This document shows, one piece after another, positions 28,308 through 36,926 of a stretch of DNA of 64,000 bases. The translations under genes and the position numbers were made by a program. Each line of letters starts with the position of its first letter. Positions within the stretch are counted from its first letter, which is position 1. Source of the stretch: Altibacter sp. (lineage in GTDB: Bacteria; Bacteroidota; Bacteroidia; Flavobacteriales; Flavobacteriaceae); NCBI RefSeq assembly GCF_019913785.1, contig NZ_JAIOHK010000033.1, positions 25,195 to 89,194 on the forward strand, written 5' to 3'. The notes below the pieces were generated by a model that was not told the DNA's origin, did no database searches, and saw only the letters and a list, made by a program, of their open reading frames with translations.

Positions 28308-28357
28308 GTTTTACAGCCACCAGCTGCTCCGGTGGATTAGGTTTGTTTCTGTAAAAC
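28308..28357 (+). promoter_or_regulatory. Nested inverted repeats in the leader of the DUF4349 gene
   Basis: The outer arms GTTTTACAG (28308-28316) and CTGTAAAAC (28349-28357) are exact complements. Directly inside them CCACC (28317-28321) pairs with GGTGG (28331-28335). The left side is one continuous 14-base strand, and the right side has a 13-base bulge. The structure ends 16 bases before the ATG at 28374, so it could expose or hide the ribosome-binding region. Confidence 0.45.
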
Positions 28358-28373
28358 TTAAAAATATAAAATT

Positions 28374-29234
28374 ATGAAAACAATTTCAGTAAAATCAGTT
28401 TTTAAAATCACAGTTAGTTTGGTATGTATCCTAACCGTTTTTGCATGTAATCAGGGAGATTATAAAGAAAATCTCACACTCGAAGATACGGGAGTCACCA
28501 CTAGCTTTGAAGTTATTGAAGAAGAAAGTACCAAAGCTACTATTAAAACCGATGCCGTTTTGGCAAAGACCCCATTGGATCTTAAGATCATTAAGTCGGC
28601 GAATGCCCGTTACAAGGTTAAAAATGTAAAAGTTGCCACCGAGCAGATTAAAGGCATCACCCTGCAGTATCACGCATATGTAAGTGATCTTCGATTTCAG
28701 AATAACTTATATCAAATTGAAAATAGATTCACTATCAAAGTGCCACAACAATATTTTGATGTACTTCTTGACTCAATTGGCAGCGTTGTTGAGTTTGTTG
28801 AATTTGAAAACATTTCGACGCAGGATGTAACCGAGGAGTATATTGATCTGCAGTCCCGACTCAAAACAAAGTTGGATGTAAAAGAGCGGTATGAGGAGGT
28901 GTTGAGAAGGAATGCTAAAACCGTTGAGGATATCTTGGCCACCGAAGATAAACTACGCATAATTCAGGAAGAGATAGAAGCAGCTCAAGGACGACTAAAA
29001 TATCTTAGCAGTAAAGTTGCCTATAGTACCATTCAAATTGATTTGTATGAAACGGTTAACTATAAAGAGGAACCAGAGCATTATTCTAGAACCTTTATTT
29101 CGAAAACAAAGGATGGTTTTGCCTTTGGCTGGAATATTATAGAAACGGTTGTCTTAGGAATGATCCATATTTGGCCATTATTGCTAGTAGGAATTATTGC
29201 TGTGGTTTTTGTTAGGGCAAGGCTCAAAAAATAA
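28374..29234 (+). CDS. DUF4349 lipoprotein
   Basis: The 286-residue product has a signal peptide with lipobox Cys near 25 (LTVFACNQG), a linker with TTSFEVIEEESTK, and the DUF4349 domain. The domain has a beta region (about 75-150, NRFTIKVPQQYFDVLLDSIG), a long helical coiled-coil stretch (about 155-215, EEYIDLQSRLKTKLDVKERY) and a short return strand. A C-terminal transmembrane helix lies at about 258-281 with RARLKK after it. With both a lipid anchor and a helix it may span or bridge the periplasm. DUF4349 proteins have no settled function. It faces the minus-strand pair across a regulatory-looking gap and is followed by a strong terminator. Confidence 0.85.
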   Translation: MKTISVKSVFKITVSLVCILTVFACNQGDYKENLTLEDTGVTTSFEVIEEESTKATIKTDAVLAKTPLDLKIIKSANARYKVKNVKVATEQIKGITLQYHAYVSDLRFQNNLYQIENRFTIKVPQQYFDVLLDSIGSVVEFVEFENISTQDVTEEYIDLQSRLKTKLDVKERYEEVLRRNAKTVEDILATEDKLRIIQEEIEAAQGRLKYLSSKVAYSTIQIDLYETVNYKEEPEHYSRTFISKTKDGFAFGWNIIETVVLGMIHIWPLLLVGIIAVVFVRARLKK

Positions 29235-29238
29235 GAAG

Positions 29239-29280
29239 AAAACCCCCGTGTTAAGTAAACACGGGGGTTTTTGTTTTTTA
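29239..29280 (+). terminator. Strong terminator after the DUF4349 gene
   Basis: AACCCCCGTGTT at 29241-29252 pairs perfectly with AACACGGGGGTT at 29258-29269. The loop is 5 bases, and flanking A and T runs extend the stem and give TTTTTGTTTTTTA. The flanking A-tract also lets it serve the convergent gene at 29294. Confidence 0.9.
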
Positions 29281-29293
29281 ATAGTTTTCTAAA

Positions 29294-29848
29294 TTACTTT
29301 TTGGTTGACGGTGTTAACGAATTTTTCCCAGACATTGTATCGGCTGCTTTTTTAGCCGCTTCAATTTCCATCATGGCTGTCATTATAGGAGCTGTGTCAA
29401 AATAACCATATTCCTTAACAATCTTTCCATCTACAAACTGAGCCGTTAAATGTACTGGCATCACAATTGTTTGGTTGTTTCCGGCCAGTGTGCCATTCCA
29501 AATACCCCAGTAATTCACCCAAGTCTCTCCTTCATCGGTCACCACCATTTCTGAATCGCCTTCATCTTTTACAAAACCATAAGAAGTGTAATTTTTATTT
29601 CTTTCAGTAAAATATTCAGTAGATTCTTTAGGAGAGATTGGTTTGTCATCTGTATTGTGATATATTTTCGCGGTATCTGCATAATGACTCATATAACCTT
29701 CCCAGTCACTAGCCTCATAATCGGCGATTGCAGCTTTCAGGTGGTCAATTTCCGGAGAGCTTTGGGTATAGCGTTTGGTCTGCTCTTGACAAGCTGCAAA
29801 TAGTAGTAATGTAATTACCAGTAATCCTAAAATTTTAGTTGTTTTCAT
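29294..29848 (-). CDS. NTF2/SnoaL-like lipoprotein
   Basis: The 184-residue lipoprotein has its lipobox Cys at 20 in LLLFAACQEQ. Residues of about 32-150 fit the NTF2-like cone fold: a first helix (IDHLKAAIADYEASDWEGYM) followed by YADTAKIYHNTDDKPIS, a strand with EGETWVNYWGIWNG, and FVDGKIVKEYGYFDTAPIM. Such proteins bind or turn over small hydrophobic ligands, or are non-catalytic. No catalytic residues are obvious. It is convergent with DUF4349 and shares its terminator region. Confidence 0.75.
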   Translation of the reverse strand: MKTTKILGLLVITLLLFAACQEQTKRYTQSSPEIDHLKAAIADYEASDWEGYMSHYADTAKIYHNTDDKPISPKESTEYFTERNKNYTSYGFVKDEGDSEMVVTDEGETWVNYWGIWNGTLAGNNQTIVMPVHLTAQFVDGKIVKEYGYFDTAPIMTAMMEIEAAKKAADTMSGKNSLTPSTKK

Positions 29849-30052
29849 AATTATTTAAATTGGTTAGAACTATTTTATATTGGTTAATAATCTTGATTGG
29901 TTTTAATACTTATGAAATAAGGCAGGTAAATAAAACGGCTTTTAATTTTAATAAACTGAAAAACAGCAATTTAAAATTACAAAATATAGTTGAGTTTTTA
30001 CTTGCACCTGCACTTCTTTTTTTCCTACAAATTCCACTCAGATAATTTAATG

Positions 30053-30060
30053 TATCTTCG
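30053..30060 (+). promoter_or_regulatory. TATCTTCG near-consensus -7 element for the DEAD-box helicase
   Basis: One mismatch to TAnnTTTG, 53 bases upstream of the ATG at 30114. The leader downstream holds an AAATGAC...GTCATTT 7-bp inverted repeat (30073-30079 and 30093-30099) that could form a hairpin. Nothing else was seen in the 265-base gap before this gene. Confidence 0.45.
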
Positions 30061-30113
30061 CCCCTTATAAAGAAATGACGTTGCCTTACATTGTCATTTT
30101 GTAATCCAATACT

Positions 30114-31367
30114 ATGTCATTTACATCTTTGGGCTTGTCTGATGCCCTGTTGAAAGCGATCAACAAAAAAGGATATACCAACCCAACACCTATTCAGCAA
30201 AAAGCAATTCCATTAATCCTCGAGCGAAAGGACGTATTGGCTTCAGCCCAAACAGGAAGTGGAAAAACTGCAGGGTTTGCGTTACCAATCTTACAAATTC
30301 TCAATAGTGGACAACCATTACGTCATCGTCCGGTACGCACCCTAATCTTGACCCCAACAAGAGAACTCGCCGCTCAAGTGGAAGATGAATTTAGGGAGTA
30401 CAGTAAATTTTTGGATTTGCGATCGACAGTAATCTTTGGTGGTGTTAACGCCAATCCGCAAATTAGAACACTTCGGCAAGGGGTGGATATTTTGGTTGCA
30501 ACTCCGGGTCGCTTATTAGATTTAGAAAACCAAGGGGTGCTCTCCTTAGCGAAAGTTGAAATATTGGTGTTGGATGAGGCAGATCGTATGCTGGATATGG
30601 GATTCCTAAGGGATATTAAGAAAATTCTAGCTTTAATGCCATCGAAAAGACAGAACCTCTTGTTTTCGGCTACCTTTTCAAAAGAAATCAAGCAACTTGC
30701 GGGTTCTTTTTTGCACCACCCGGTTATGGTGGAGGCTACACCGGTCAACACCACGGCCGAAAAAGTAGATCAGATTGTGTACCGAACTGACAAGGGAAAG
30801 AAAACTGAATTGGTCATCAAACTAATTTCTGAAGGAAACTGGCAACAAGTACTCGTTTTTACCCGAACCAAGCACGGTGCCAATAAACTGAGTCAGAAAT
30901 TGGAAAAGGCTGGAATTAGATCGGCAGCCATACACGGAAATAAAAGTCAAGGGGCACGCACCAAGGCACTTGCAGGATTCAAAAGCGGAAAGGTTGCAGT
31001 CTTGGTCGCTACCGATATTGCCGCTCGCGGATTGGATATTCCATTACTACCGCATGTTATCAATTATGAACTTCCCAATATTCCAGAGGATTATGTCCAT
31101 CGCATTGGCCGAACGGGAAGAGCCGGTGCCAGTGGCGAAGCTATTTCTATTGTAAGTGTGGATGAATATGAATATGTGCAAGGGATCGAAAAACTATTGG
31201 GTGAGAAATTGGAGAGTGAAGTCATTCCGGGTTTTGAGCCAACCGAATCTTTAAAAGAAGTACTGGACAAGAAAGCCGAAAACAAGGCACAACATCAGAA
31301 AGGGCGTTCAAGTACACAAAAAAAGAAACCCACAAAAGGGCGTGGGTTTCATAAGAGAGGAAGATAA
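30114..31367 (+). CDS. rhlE: DEAD-box RNA helicase (RhlE-like)
   Basis: The 417-residue product unwinds RNA using ATP, in ribosome assembly or RNA decay. All core motifs are visible in order: Q motif [14 protein letters not shown], Walker [19 protein letters not shown], Walker B DEAD, SAT, then in the second RecA domain ARGLDIP and [10 protein letters not shown]. The C-terminal tail after about residue 375 is basic and low-complexity ([20 protein letters not shown]), as in RhlE proteins. The DNA for this tail also contains a terminator hairpin for the convergent gene. The assignment to the RhlE subgroup is less certain than the helicase call. Confidence 0.93.
   Translation: MSFTSLGLSDALLKAINKKGYTNPTPIQQKAIPLILERKDVLASAQTGSGKTAGFALPILQILNSGQPLRHRPVRTLILTPTRELAAQVEDEFREYSKFLDLRSTVIFGGVNANPQIRTLRQGVDILVATPGRLLDLENQGVLSLAKVEILVLDEADRMLDMGFLRDIKKILALMPSKRQNLLFSATFSKEIKQLAGSFLHHPVMVEATPVNTTAEKVDQIVYRTDKGKKTELVIKLISEGNWQQVLVFTRTKHGANKLSQKLEKAGIRSAAIHGNKSQGARTKALAGFKSGKVAVLVATDIAARGLDIPLLPHVINYELPNIPEDYVHRIGRTGRAGASGEAISIVSVDEYEYVQGIEKLLGEKLESEVIPGFEPTESLKEVLDKKAENKAQHQKGRSSTQKKKPTKGRGFHKRGR
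31318..31350 (-). terminator. Minus-strand terminator embedded in the helicase C-terminal codons
   Basis: GAAACCCAC (31325-31333) and GTGGGTTTC (31342-31350) pair perfectly over nine bases with an 8-base loop. On the minus strand the stem is followed by seven T (A7 at 31318-31324). The minus-strand gene ending at 31377 lies just upstream of it, so this is a proper intrinsic terminator placed inside the opposite gene's coding region. Confidence 0.7.
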
Positions 31368-31376
31368 TAGCTTTTA

Positions 31377-32147
31377 TTATTTTTCGTCAGGGTCGTATGA
31401 CAAGTCATTCCGCATATAGCCGTTTAAGGTCTCTACACGAATAATAGATTTTAAAAGTTCGGTATACACCGGTGTTCTAGCTTCTCCCAACAACGCTTTG
31501 TTTTCTACACGAATACGTTCGTAATCTTGTGCGCTTTTTGCTGAAATCGCCACTAAAATAAACTGACCAGCAGCTCCAAACCCGCTTCGGTAGACGCGAT
31601 AATACTCTTTCGAATTATTCTTGGTATACAACTCTTTAAACTCCTTGGCAAGGTTGAGCACTTTTTGAAAGTTTTGTGGGGTTACATACCAAAACTCTAG
31701 TTTTCTGAATTCCATACCCGCCTGCACTATTTTTACCCCTTCCGGCATATACGAAAGATCATTGTCTAAGTGAATAATATAGTCGGTATGAGTATCGTAA
31801 CAACTATCAAAATTTTCGAATAATTCATTGAATTCATTTTCCCCCATCTTATCTCTAAGGAGTGAGAACCTACTTTTATCAAGGTCTCCCATGTTTTCAA
31901 TAGGTGAAAGGTGAAAATATCGCAGGTCATCTGTGGAAACCGTTACCCATTTGGCTTCCTTGACATCGTACTTTTTACAATTGTCGGCCAGGGTAGTGCA
32001 ATAACCTTCATAATCGGCTACTTTAGCTGGGTAAACCGGATCCTCATGTACCCAATAGGCCTGAGAAGCATTTTCTTGTGAAAAACTTAAAATAGGGATT
32101 AGTAATAAAAATATGGTACTAAAAAGAGTGATGGACAATGATTTCAT
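31377..32147 (-). CDS. Hypothetical secreted protein
   Basis: The 256-residue product has a signal peptide ending near SFSQ (residue 24). The mature protein starts ENASQAYWVHEDPVYPAKVADYE and has mixed alpha/beta character, with features such as LEFWYVTPQNFQKVLNLAKEFKELY and FGAAGQFILVAISAKSAQDYERI. The second half is faintly reminiscent of dimeric alpha/beta-barrel proteins, but no family is recognised. Its stop is nine bases from the convergent helicase stop, and transcription probably ends within the helicase gene. Confidence 0.65.
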   Translation of the reverse strand: MKSLSITLFSTIFLLLIPILSFSQENASQAYWVHEDPVYPAKVADYEGYCTTLADNCKKYDVKEAKWVTVSTDDLRYFHLSPIENMGDLDKSRFSLLRDKMGENEFNELFENFDSCYDTHTDYIIHLDNDLSYMPEGVKIVQAGMEFRKLEFWYVTPQNFQKVLNLAKEFKELYTKNNSKEYYRVYRSGFGAAGQFILVAISAKSAQDYERIRVENKALLGEARTPVYTELLKSIIRVETLNGYMRNDLSYDPDEK

Positions 32148-32452
32148 AGTGGTAGGGTTTTATATTAGTATCATAAGTGGGATTGCCAAAAAGTTCGCTG
32201 AAAGCGATATCCATATATGCAATATAATCGCGTCACCAAATTATGGCTAACGTTCAAACGAACGTAAAAACGGAGCAACCCGTAGTGCTTTTAGAGAATA
32301 TGCTGCTAAAAGCATTTTTATTTACGCTGTAAACTTCCTTTTAAAGATACATAAAGTTTTGATTTCTCAGTATGTTGTTTTCCATTATATGTTGAAAAAA
32401 GTTCAATTTCATATACACCTATATCAATAAGTAACCTATCTAAAAGGTTAGT
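32148..32452. other. 305-base intergenic region with several small dyads
   Basis: No gene was found. It contains TCGCT-gaa-AGCGA at about 32194-32206, ACGTTC-aaac-GAACGT at 32250-32265, and ACGG...CCGT just after. TGCTTTTAG (32286-32294) pairs with CTAAAAGCA (32306-32314) and is followed on the plus strand by TTTTTATTT. The phrase ATTATGGCTAACGTT resembles intergenic repeat sequence of flavobacterial genomes. A small RNA with its own terminator, or the remnant of a repeat element, would both fit. Confidence 0.4.
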
Positions 32453-33634
32453 TTAAATGTCTGAAACAGCAACAGGTCTTGGTATTGTTAAAAAATAAAT
32501 TAACACCAAAACCGTCATCGCTCCAATGGTTATAAAAGCGACCGTCGCCCCAAACTGATACCAGATAAAACCGGTAAGGGAACTCGCTATCATAGTGCAA
32601 ATACTTTGGAGTCCCGAATAGGTACCAATTGCAGTTGCAGTATCCTTTTTTTCTGAAATGTTCGTGATCCATGCTTTTGAGATCCCTTCTGTGGCCGAAG
32701 CATAGATCCCATACAGGAAAAACAAGCCAAAGAAAAGATACAAATGGGTACTCACCGACATGCCAAAATATACCGTTGCGAATAGCGCTAGCCCTAGAAT
32801 GAAAATAGTCTTCAGCCCAATTTTATCGGCGAGTATGCCAATGGGAAATGCAAATAAGGCATAGATAAGATTGTAGAAAATATAGACGCCAATCACCATG
32901 GTGTCATCTAGTCCCGCTTCCTTGGCCTTCAGCAATAAAAAGACATCGGAGCTATTGAATAGGGTGAAGATTAGCAATCCGATTACCAATTTTCGATAGG
33001 CCTTCGGACTTTCCTTCCAATACTTCAGAAATGAAAAAAAAGGTGTCGTAACTTTTTCTTTTTGGGAGGTCCTCTTTTTGTCTTTTAGGTAGAAAGACGC
33101 TAATATCGCCAGAAGTCCGGGGATAAATGCAATATAGAATAAGGTGACGTAATCTTCAGGATAGAAATAGAGATATACTAAGGCTAGGGCCGGTCCAAAT
33201 ACGGCCCCCAGTGTATCCATGGACCGATGAAACCCGAAGATCTTCCCCTTGGTTTGTGGTGTGGCTTCGTGAGACAATAAGGCATCCCGTGCGCCGGTTC
33301 TAATTCCTTTTCCGAAGCGATCCAAAGTACGTGCAAAAAAGATCCAAAGCGGATAGATAAATAGGGCCATCATAGGTTTGGAAATGGCACTGAAAGCATA
33401 TCCTAATTGCACGAAGGGAACCCGTCGAGCGGATACATCGGACAATTTTCCAAAATACCCTTTGCTAATACCGGCCGTTGCCTCGGCGACACCTTCCAGG
33501 ATACCGATCAAAACCACCGAAAACCCAATCGTTTGTAAGTAAATGGGCAGTATGGGGTACAACATTTCACTGGCGGTATCAGTAAACAGACTCACCAATG
33601 AAAGAATCCAGACGGTTCGAGTAATGTGTTTCAC
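32453..33634 (-). CDS. MFS transporter
   Basis: The 393-residue product has about twelve hydrophobic segments. The conserved loop after helix 2 is GYFGKLSDVSARRVPF, and ARTLDRFGKGIRTGARDALL follows helix 4 with GFHRSMDTLGAVFGPALA in helix 5. The DRxGKGIR pattern marks a subgroup of major facilitator proteins whose substrates are mostly unknown. Substrate (sugar, drug or metabolite) cannot be told. It lies alone on the minus strand, 40 bases downstream of the next operon. Confidence 0.88.
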   Translation of the reverse strand: MKHITRTVWILSLVSLFTDTASEMLYPILPIYLQTIGFSVVLIGILEGVAEATAGISKGYFGKLSDVSARRVPFVQLGYAFSAISKPMMALFIYPLWIFFARTLDRFGKGIRTGARDALLSHEATPQTKGKIFGFHRSMDTLGAVFGPALALVYLYFYPEDYVTLFYIAFIPGLLAILASFYLKDKKRTSQKEKVTTPFFSFLKYWKESPKAYRKLVIGLLIFTLFNSSDVFLLLKAKEAGLDDTMVIGVYIFYNLIYALFAFPIGILADKIGLKTIFILGLALFATVYFGMSVSTHLYLFFGLFFLYGIYASATEGISKAWITNISEKKDTATAIGTYSGLQSICTMIASSLTGFIWYQFGATVAFITIGAMTVLVLIYFLTIPRPVAVSDI

Positions 33635-33674
33635 AAATAGGTGGCTTATACACGCTAAATGTAAACAAACGATT

Positions 33675-34994
33675 TCAATTTTTTGACAGGTCTAAATCGT
33701 TTGAAGTCGGACTCCCAAAACCAAAATTTAGTGATAGTAAGGACACCAAGGTCTCATCAGGGTTAAGGATCGCATCAAATTTACTTCCCAAGGTATAGCT
33801 CAACACAATTTGATCGGTAAGGTTGTAATTGAACGTGCCCATATATTGTACATCACTGTCTTTTTCTTTTCTGAATAATTCATTCCCCTGGGCATCCGTA
33901 CCCGAAGGAATGGTAGCACTACTACTGCGTCCCACCAATTCGAATTGTACGGAGAAGCGTTTAAAATCTGTTGAAAGTGAAACCCCATAGTCTATGTTGT
34001 TTTGATAGGTGGTCGCTTCGGGGAAATAGCGACGATAATAATCATCCAGATACCATTCGTATCGAAATACAGCTAGGAGCTTTAGAAATTCAAATTTTTC
34101 AGAAAAGCGATACGAAGGAGTAACCCAAATCGAACTCTTCGGAAGATAGGAGAATTCGAACGAATTCGTTGGAAAATTCAATAGAGATGCTAAGGCTATG
34201 TCAATAGTAAGCCCCTGACGTTCTTTCAGGTATACTTGTAATTCTTCGATAGAAATATAGGTTTTTACCTCCGCATCGATGATGGCTCGAAATGCATCTA
34301 GAAAGGCATCCTGAGTGGTGACAGTCAGCTCGGGCAAGGTTTCCATCTTCCCCAATATGGTCTCAATCATGGCCTTCATTTCTTTTGGAGTATTGTATCT
34401 CCCGTATTTCGTGATGGCGTTGGAGACTGTATCTCGCATTGCAGTAATGAATTCCTTTTTGTCGCCAACAGATTCATTCAAGACGAGGCCAAAGGCCTGT
34501 GCTTCGATTCGTGATTTTAAACTATTGTCATTTTGTATAGCCGCAATTTTAGCGGTCGTGATTTCCTTATCTTTTTTATTCGGAAAAAAGAAGGAGGTGC
34601 GATACCCAAATGCTAGGCCATTAGAAGCAGTGCTGTCGCCTAAAATAAAGTTTTGCGTAGAGGCGAGGGAGATGGAAGAATTTCGAACCAAATGATCCAT
34701 AAATGCTTCGGGATAGAGGTAATTGGCGAGTGATAATTTGTGGTTTTCGGTCCAATACGGTGTAAATTCTAAGGCAAAATCGGTTGGGATCACCGCATCA
34801 TAATTACTATTTAAGAAATTCGAATACAGCGCTGTTTCCAGAGCTTGATACGATTTTGGTTGTAAGACGACTTTGGGCTGTAAGTCTAAAATACCGGAGG
34901 CAGGGGAGGTAGGAGCTCTCAACAGATTTAACTTGTCTTGTGCCAAAAAAACTGTTGGCAACCATACCATTAATAACATCAATTGATACTTCAT
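33675..34994 (-). CDS. Hypothetical outer-membrane beta-barrel-like protein
   Basis: The 439-residue product has a signal peptide (MKYQLMLLMVWLPTVFLAQ). The mature N-terminal part has FALEFTPYWTENHKLSLANYL, typical of outer-membrane proteins, then a helical insertion of about 100 residues (KEFITAMRDTVSNAITKYG to AFRAIIDAEVKTYI). Amphipathic strands resume to near the C-terminus (VSLLSLNFGFG). No named family is recognised. Its start overlaps the stop of the small upstream gene by four bases, so the two are translationally coupled. Confidence 0.65.
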   Translation of the reverse strand: MKYQLMLLMVWLPTVFLAQDKLNLLRAPTSPASGILDLQPKVVLQPKSYQALETALYSNFLNSNYDAVIPTDFALEFTPYWTENHKLSLANYLYPEAFMDHLVRNSSISLASTQNFILGDSTASNGLAFGYRTSFFFPNKKDKEITTAKIAAIQNDNSLKSRIEAQAFGLVLNESVGDKKEFITAMRDTVSNAITKYGRYNTPKEMKAMIETILGKMETLPELTVTTQDAFLDAFRAIIDAEVKTYISIEELQVYLKERQGLTIDIALASLLNFPTNSFEFSYLPKSSIWVTPSYRFSEKFEFLKLLAVFRYEWYLDDYYRRYFPEATTYQNNIDYGVSLSTDFKRFSVQFELVGRSSSATIPSGTDAQGNELFRKEKDSDVQYMGTFNYNLTDQIVLSYTLGSKFDAILNPDETLVSLLSLNFGFGSPTSNDLDLSKN

Positions 34995-35344
34995 GGCGTA
35001 GGAAATTTTATAAATAAAACGATGGTGGGATTATCTTCTTCCGATTTGAGATTGTGATGCTCAACGAGGAATTCGTCATTAAGTTGATACGCTATCCGTA
35101 TCTCATCTTCATTCGGGTTGAGGTTGGTGACTTCGGTAATAACGATGGTGATTCTTCCCCGGAGTTGTGCTCCGGTTCCAATGCTAACGGTTCCTGAATT
35201 TTCGATCTCAGGATTTCCCAAATGGGGCTGATAGATTACGGTTTTACCAAGATTGCCATCAGAAATAAAATCAACAGTAAAATTTACCTCAGTGGTATCA
35301 TCAACTTGGTAAGACAGTTCTCTATAACGATAGATTTTACGCAT
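34991..35344 (-). CDS. Small hypothetical beta-rich protein
   Basis: The product has 117 residues from the ATG at 35344 (MRKIYRYRELSYQVDDTTEV). A longer in-frame reading to 35392 gives an odd hydrophobic prefix. The sequence is predicted to be a beta-sandwich with QLRGRITIVITEVTNLNPNED in the middle and no signal peptide or cysteines. It is the first gene of a two-gene unit with the beta-barrel-like protein. Function unknown. Confidence 0.6.
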   Translation of the reverse strand: MRKIYRYRELSYQVDDTTEVNFTVDFISDGNLGKTVIYQPHLGNPEIENSGTVSIGTGAQLRGRITIVITEVTNLNPNEDEIRIAYQLNDEFLVEHHNLKSEEDNPTIVLFIKFPTP

Positions 35345-35471
35345 GGTTTTTAGATTAAGATTAGATATTAAGGGTATAACAACCGGGCTCAATTGTTAAA
35401 AGGGGAGAATATGTGTCACTAAGTTAATCAAAAAATATGAAAAAGGCATGCAATCTTTCCCATCTTCCAAC

Positions 35472-35502
35472 TTTGTAACTCTCTATTCTATTAGTATCTT
35501 TG
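35472..35502 (+). promoter_or_regulatory. Full consensus promoter for ffh
   Basis: TTTG at 35472-35475 and TATCTTTG at 35495-35502 are separated by 19 bases. This is the best match to the Bacteroidota -33/-7 consensus in the window. The leader to the ATG at 35562 is about 53 bases. Confidence 0.8.
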
Positions 35503-35561
35503 CCGTCGCTAACACCATGGTGATCGTATTGGTGTGCTGTTAATTACAAAGAAGAAGAACT

Positions 35562-36890
35562 ATGTTCGATAATTTAAGTGATAAATTAGACAAAGCATTA
35601 CACGTCCTCAAGGGACATGGTAGTATTACCGAAGTAAACGTAGCGGAGACATTAAAAGAAGTGCGTCGTGCGTTGCTGGATGCGGATGTTAACTTTAAAA
35701 TAGCCAAAGATTTCACCAATACCGTAAAGGAAAAGGCACTGGGACAAAACGTATTAACTACGTTGCAACCCGGACAATTGATGGTGAAATTAGTGAAGGA
35801 TGAGTTAATTGAATTGATGGGAGGCGAGACCGCTGGAATCAATTTAAGTGCTTCGCCTTCCATTATATTGATGTCGGGATTACAAGGAAGTGGTAAAACA
35901 ACCTTTTCGGGGAAACTTGCCAATTACTTAAAATCGAAGAAATCCAAGAAGCCATTACTCGTTGCCTGTGACGTATATCGTCCAGCGGCAATCAACCAGC
36001 TTCATGTGGTGGGAGATCAGGTAGGGGTTGAGGTCTATAGTGAAGAGGGAAATATGAACCCTGTCGAGATTGCACAAAACGCCATTGCGCATGCCAAAAA
36101 GAATGGTCACAATGTGGTGATAGTTGATACCGCCGGTCGGCTGGCAGTCGATGAGGAAATGATGACCGAAATTGCCAATGTGCATAAGGCAATCAATCCG
36201 CAAGAAACCTTATTTGTGGTCGATGCCATGACCGGGCAGGATGCGGTAAATACGGCAAAGGCGTTTAATGACCGACTTAATTTCGAAGGGGTTGTGCTTA
36301 CCAAACTCGATGGAGATACGCGAGGTGGAGCTGCAATCTCCATTAAAAGTGTGGTTAATAAGCCCATAAAATTTATTGGTACCGGTGAAAAGATGGATGC
36401 TATCGACGTGTTTCATCCGGCACGTATGGCCGACCGAATTCTGGGTATGGGAGATGTGGTTTCCCTTGTTGAGCGGGCCCAGGAACAATACGATGAAGAA
36501 GAAGCGCGAAAACTTCAGAAAAAAATAGCCAAGAATCAATTCGGATTCGACGATTTTATCAAGCAGATCCAACAGGTAAAGAAAATGGGAAGCATGAAGG
36601 ATCTTGTGGGAATGATTCCCGGAGCCGGAAAAGCACTGAAGGATGTGGATATCGATGACGATGCCTTTAAACATATTGAAGCTATTATTCACTCCATGAC
36701 ACCTACCGAACGCAGTACACCGGCATTGATTAACGGAAGCAGAAAAAAGCGTATCGCCAAAGGAAGTGGCACCTCGGTAACTCAGGTAAATCAGTTGCTG
36801 AAGCAATTTGAGCAAATGAGCAAGATGATGAAGATGATGCAAGGGGGCGGAGGCCGTAAGATGATGCAGATGATGGGAAAAATGAAATAA
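35562..36890 (+). CDS. ffh: Signal recognition particle protein Ffh
   Basis: Ffh binds signal sequences on nascent chains and, with 4.5S RNA and FtsY, targets ribosomes to the membrane. The 442-residue product has the N domain (about 1-85) and the GTPase G domain with P-loop GLQGSGKT at 106-113, VDTAGRL, and TKLDGDTRGG. The methionine-rich M domain ends in MMKMMQGGGGRKMMQMMGK. It precedes folD by 36 bases and is probably co-transcribed with it. Confidence 0.97.
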   Translation: MFDNLSDKLDKALHVLKGHGSITEVNVAETLKEVRRALLDADVNFKIAKDFTNTVKEKALGQNVLTTLQPGQLMVKLVKDELIELMGGETAGINLSASPSIILMSGLQGSGKTTFSGKLANYLKSKKSKKPLLVACDVYRPAAINQLHVVGDQVGVEVYSEEGNMNPVEIAQNAIAHAKKNGHNVVIVDTAGRLAVDEEMMTEIANVHKAINPQETLFVVDAMTGQDAVNTAKAFNDRLNFEGVVLTKLDGDTRGGAAISIKSVVNKPIKFIGTGEKMDAIDVFHPARMADRILGMGDVVSLVERAQEQYDEEEARKLQKKIAKNQFGFDDFIKQIQQVKKMGSMKDLVGMIPGAGKALKDVDIDDDAFKHIEAIIHSMTPTERSTPALINGSRKKRIAKGSGTSVTQVNQLLKQFEQMSKMMKMMQGGGGRKMMQMMGKMK

Positions 36891-36926
36891 CTAAGCTATT
36901 TTTAATCTGAAAAGAACACCTTAACT

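Noticed and set aside
29860..30045. 61-codon plus-strand open frame in the gap before the DEAD-box helicase
   Set aside because: AT-rich, no recognisable family features, and it ends just before the helicase promoter element. Its hydrophobic look comes from base composition.
35955..36842. Long minus-strand frames inside ffh (up to 210 codons)
   Set aside because: They are shadows of the highly conserved ffh frame. The translations are rich in His, Leu and Cys with no domain.
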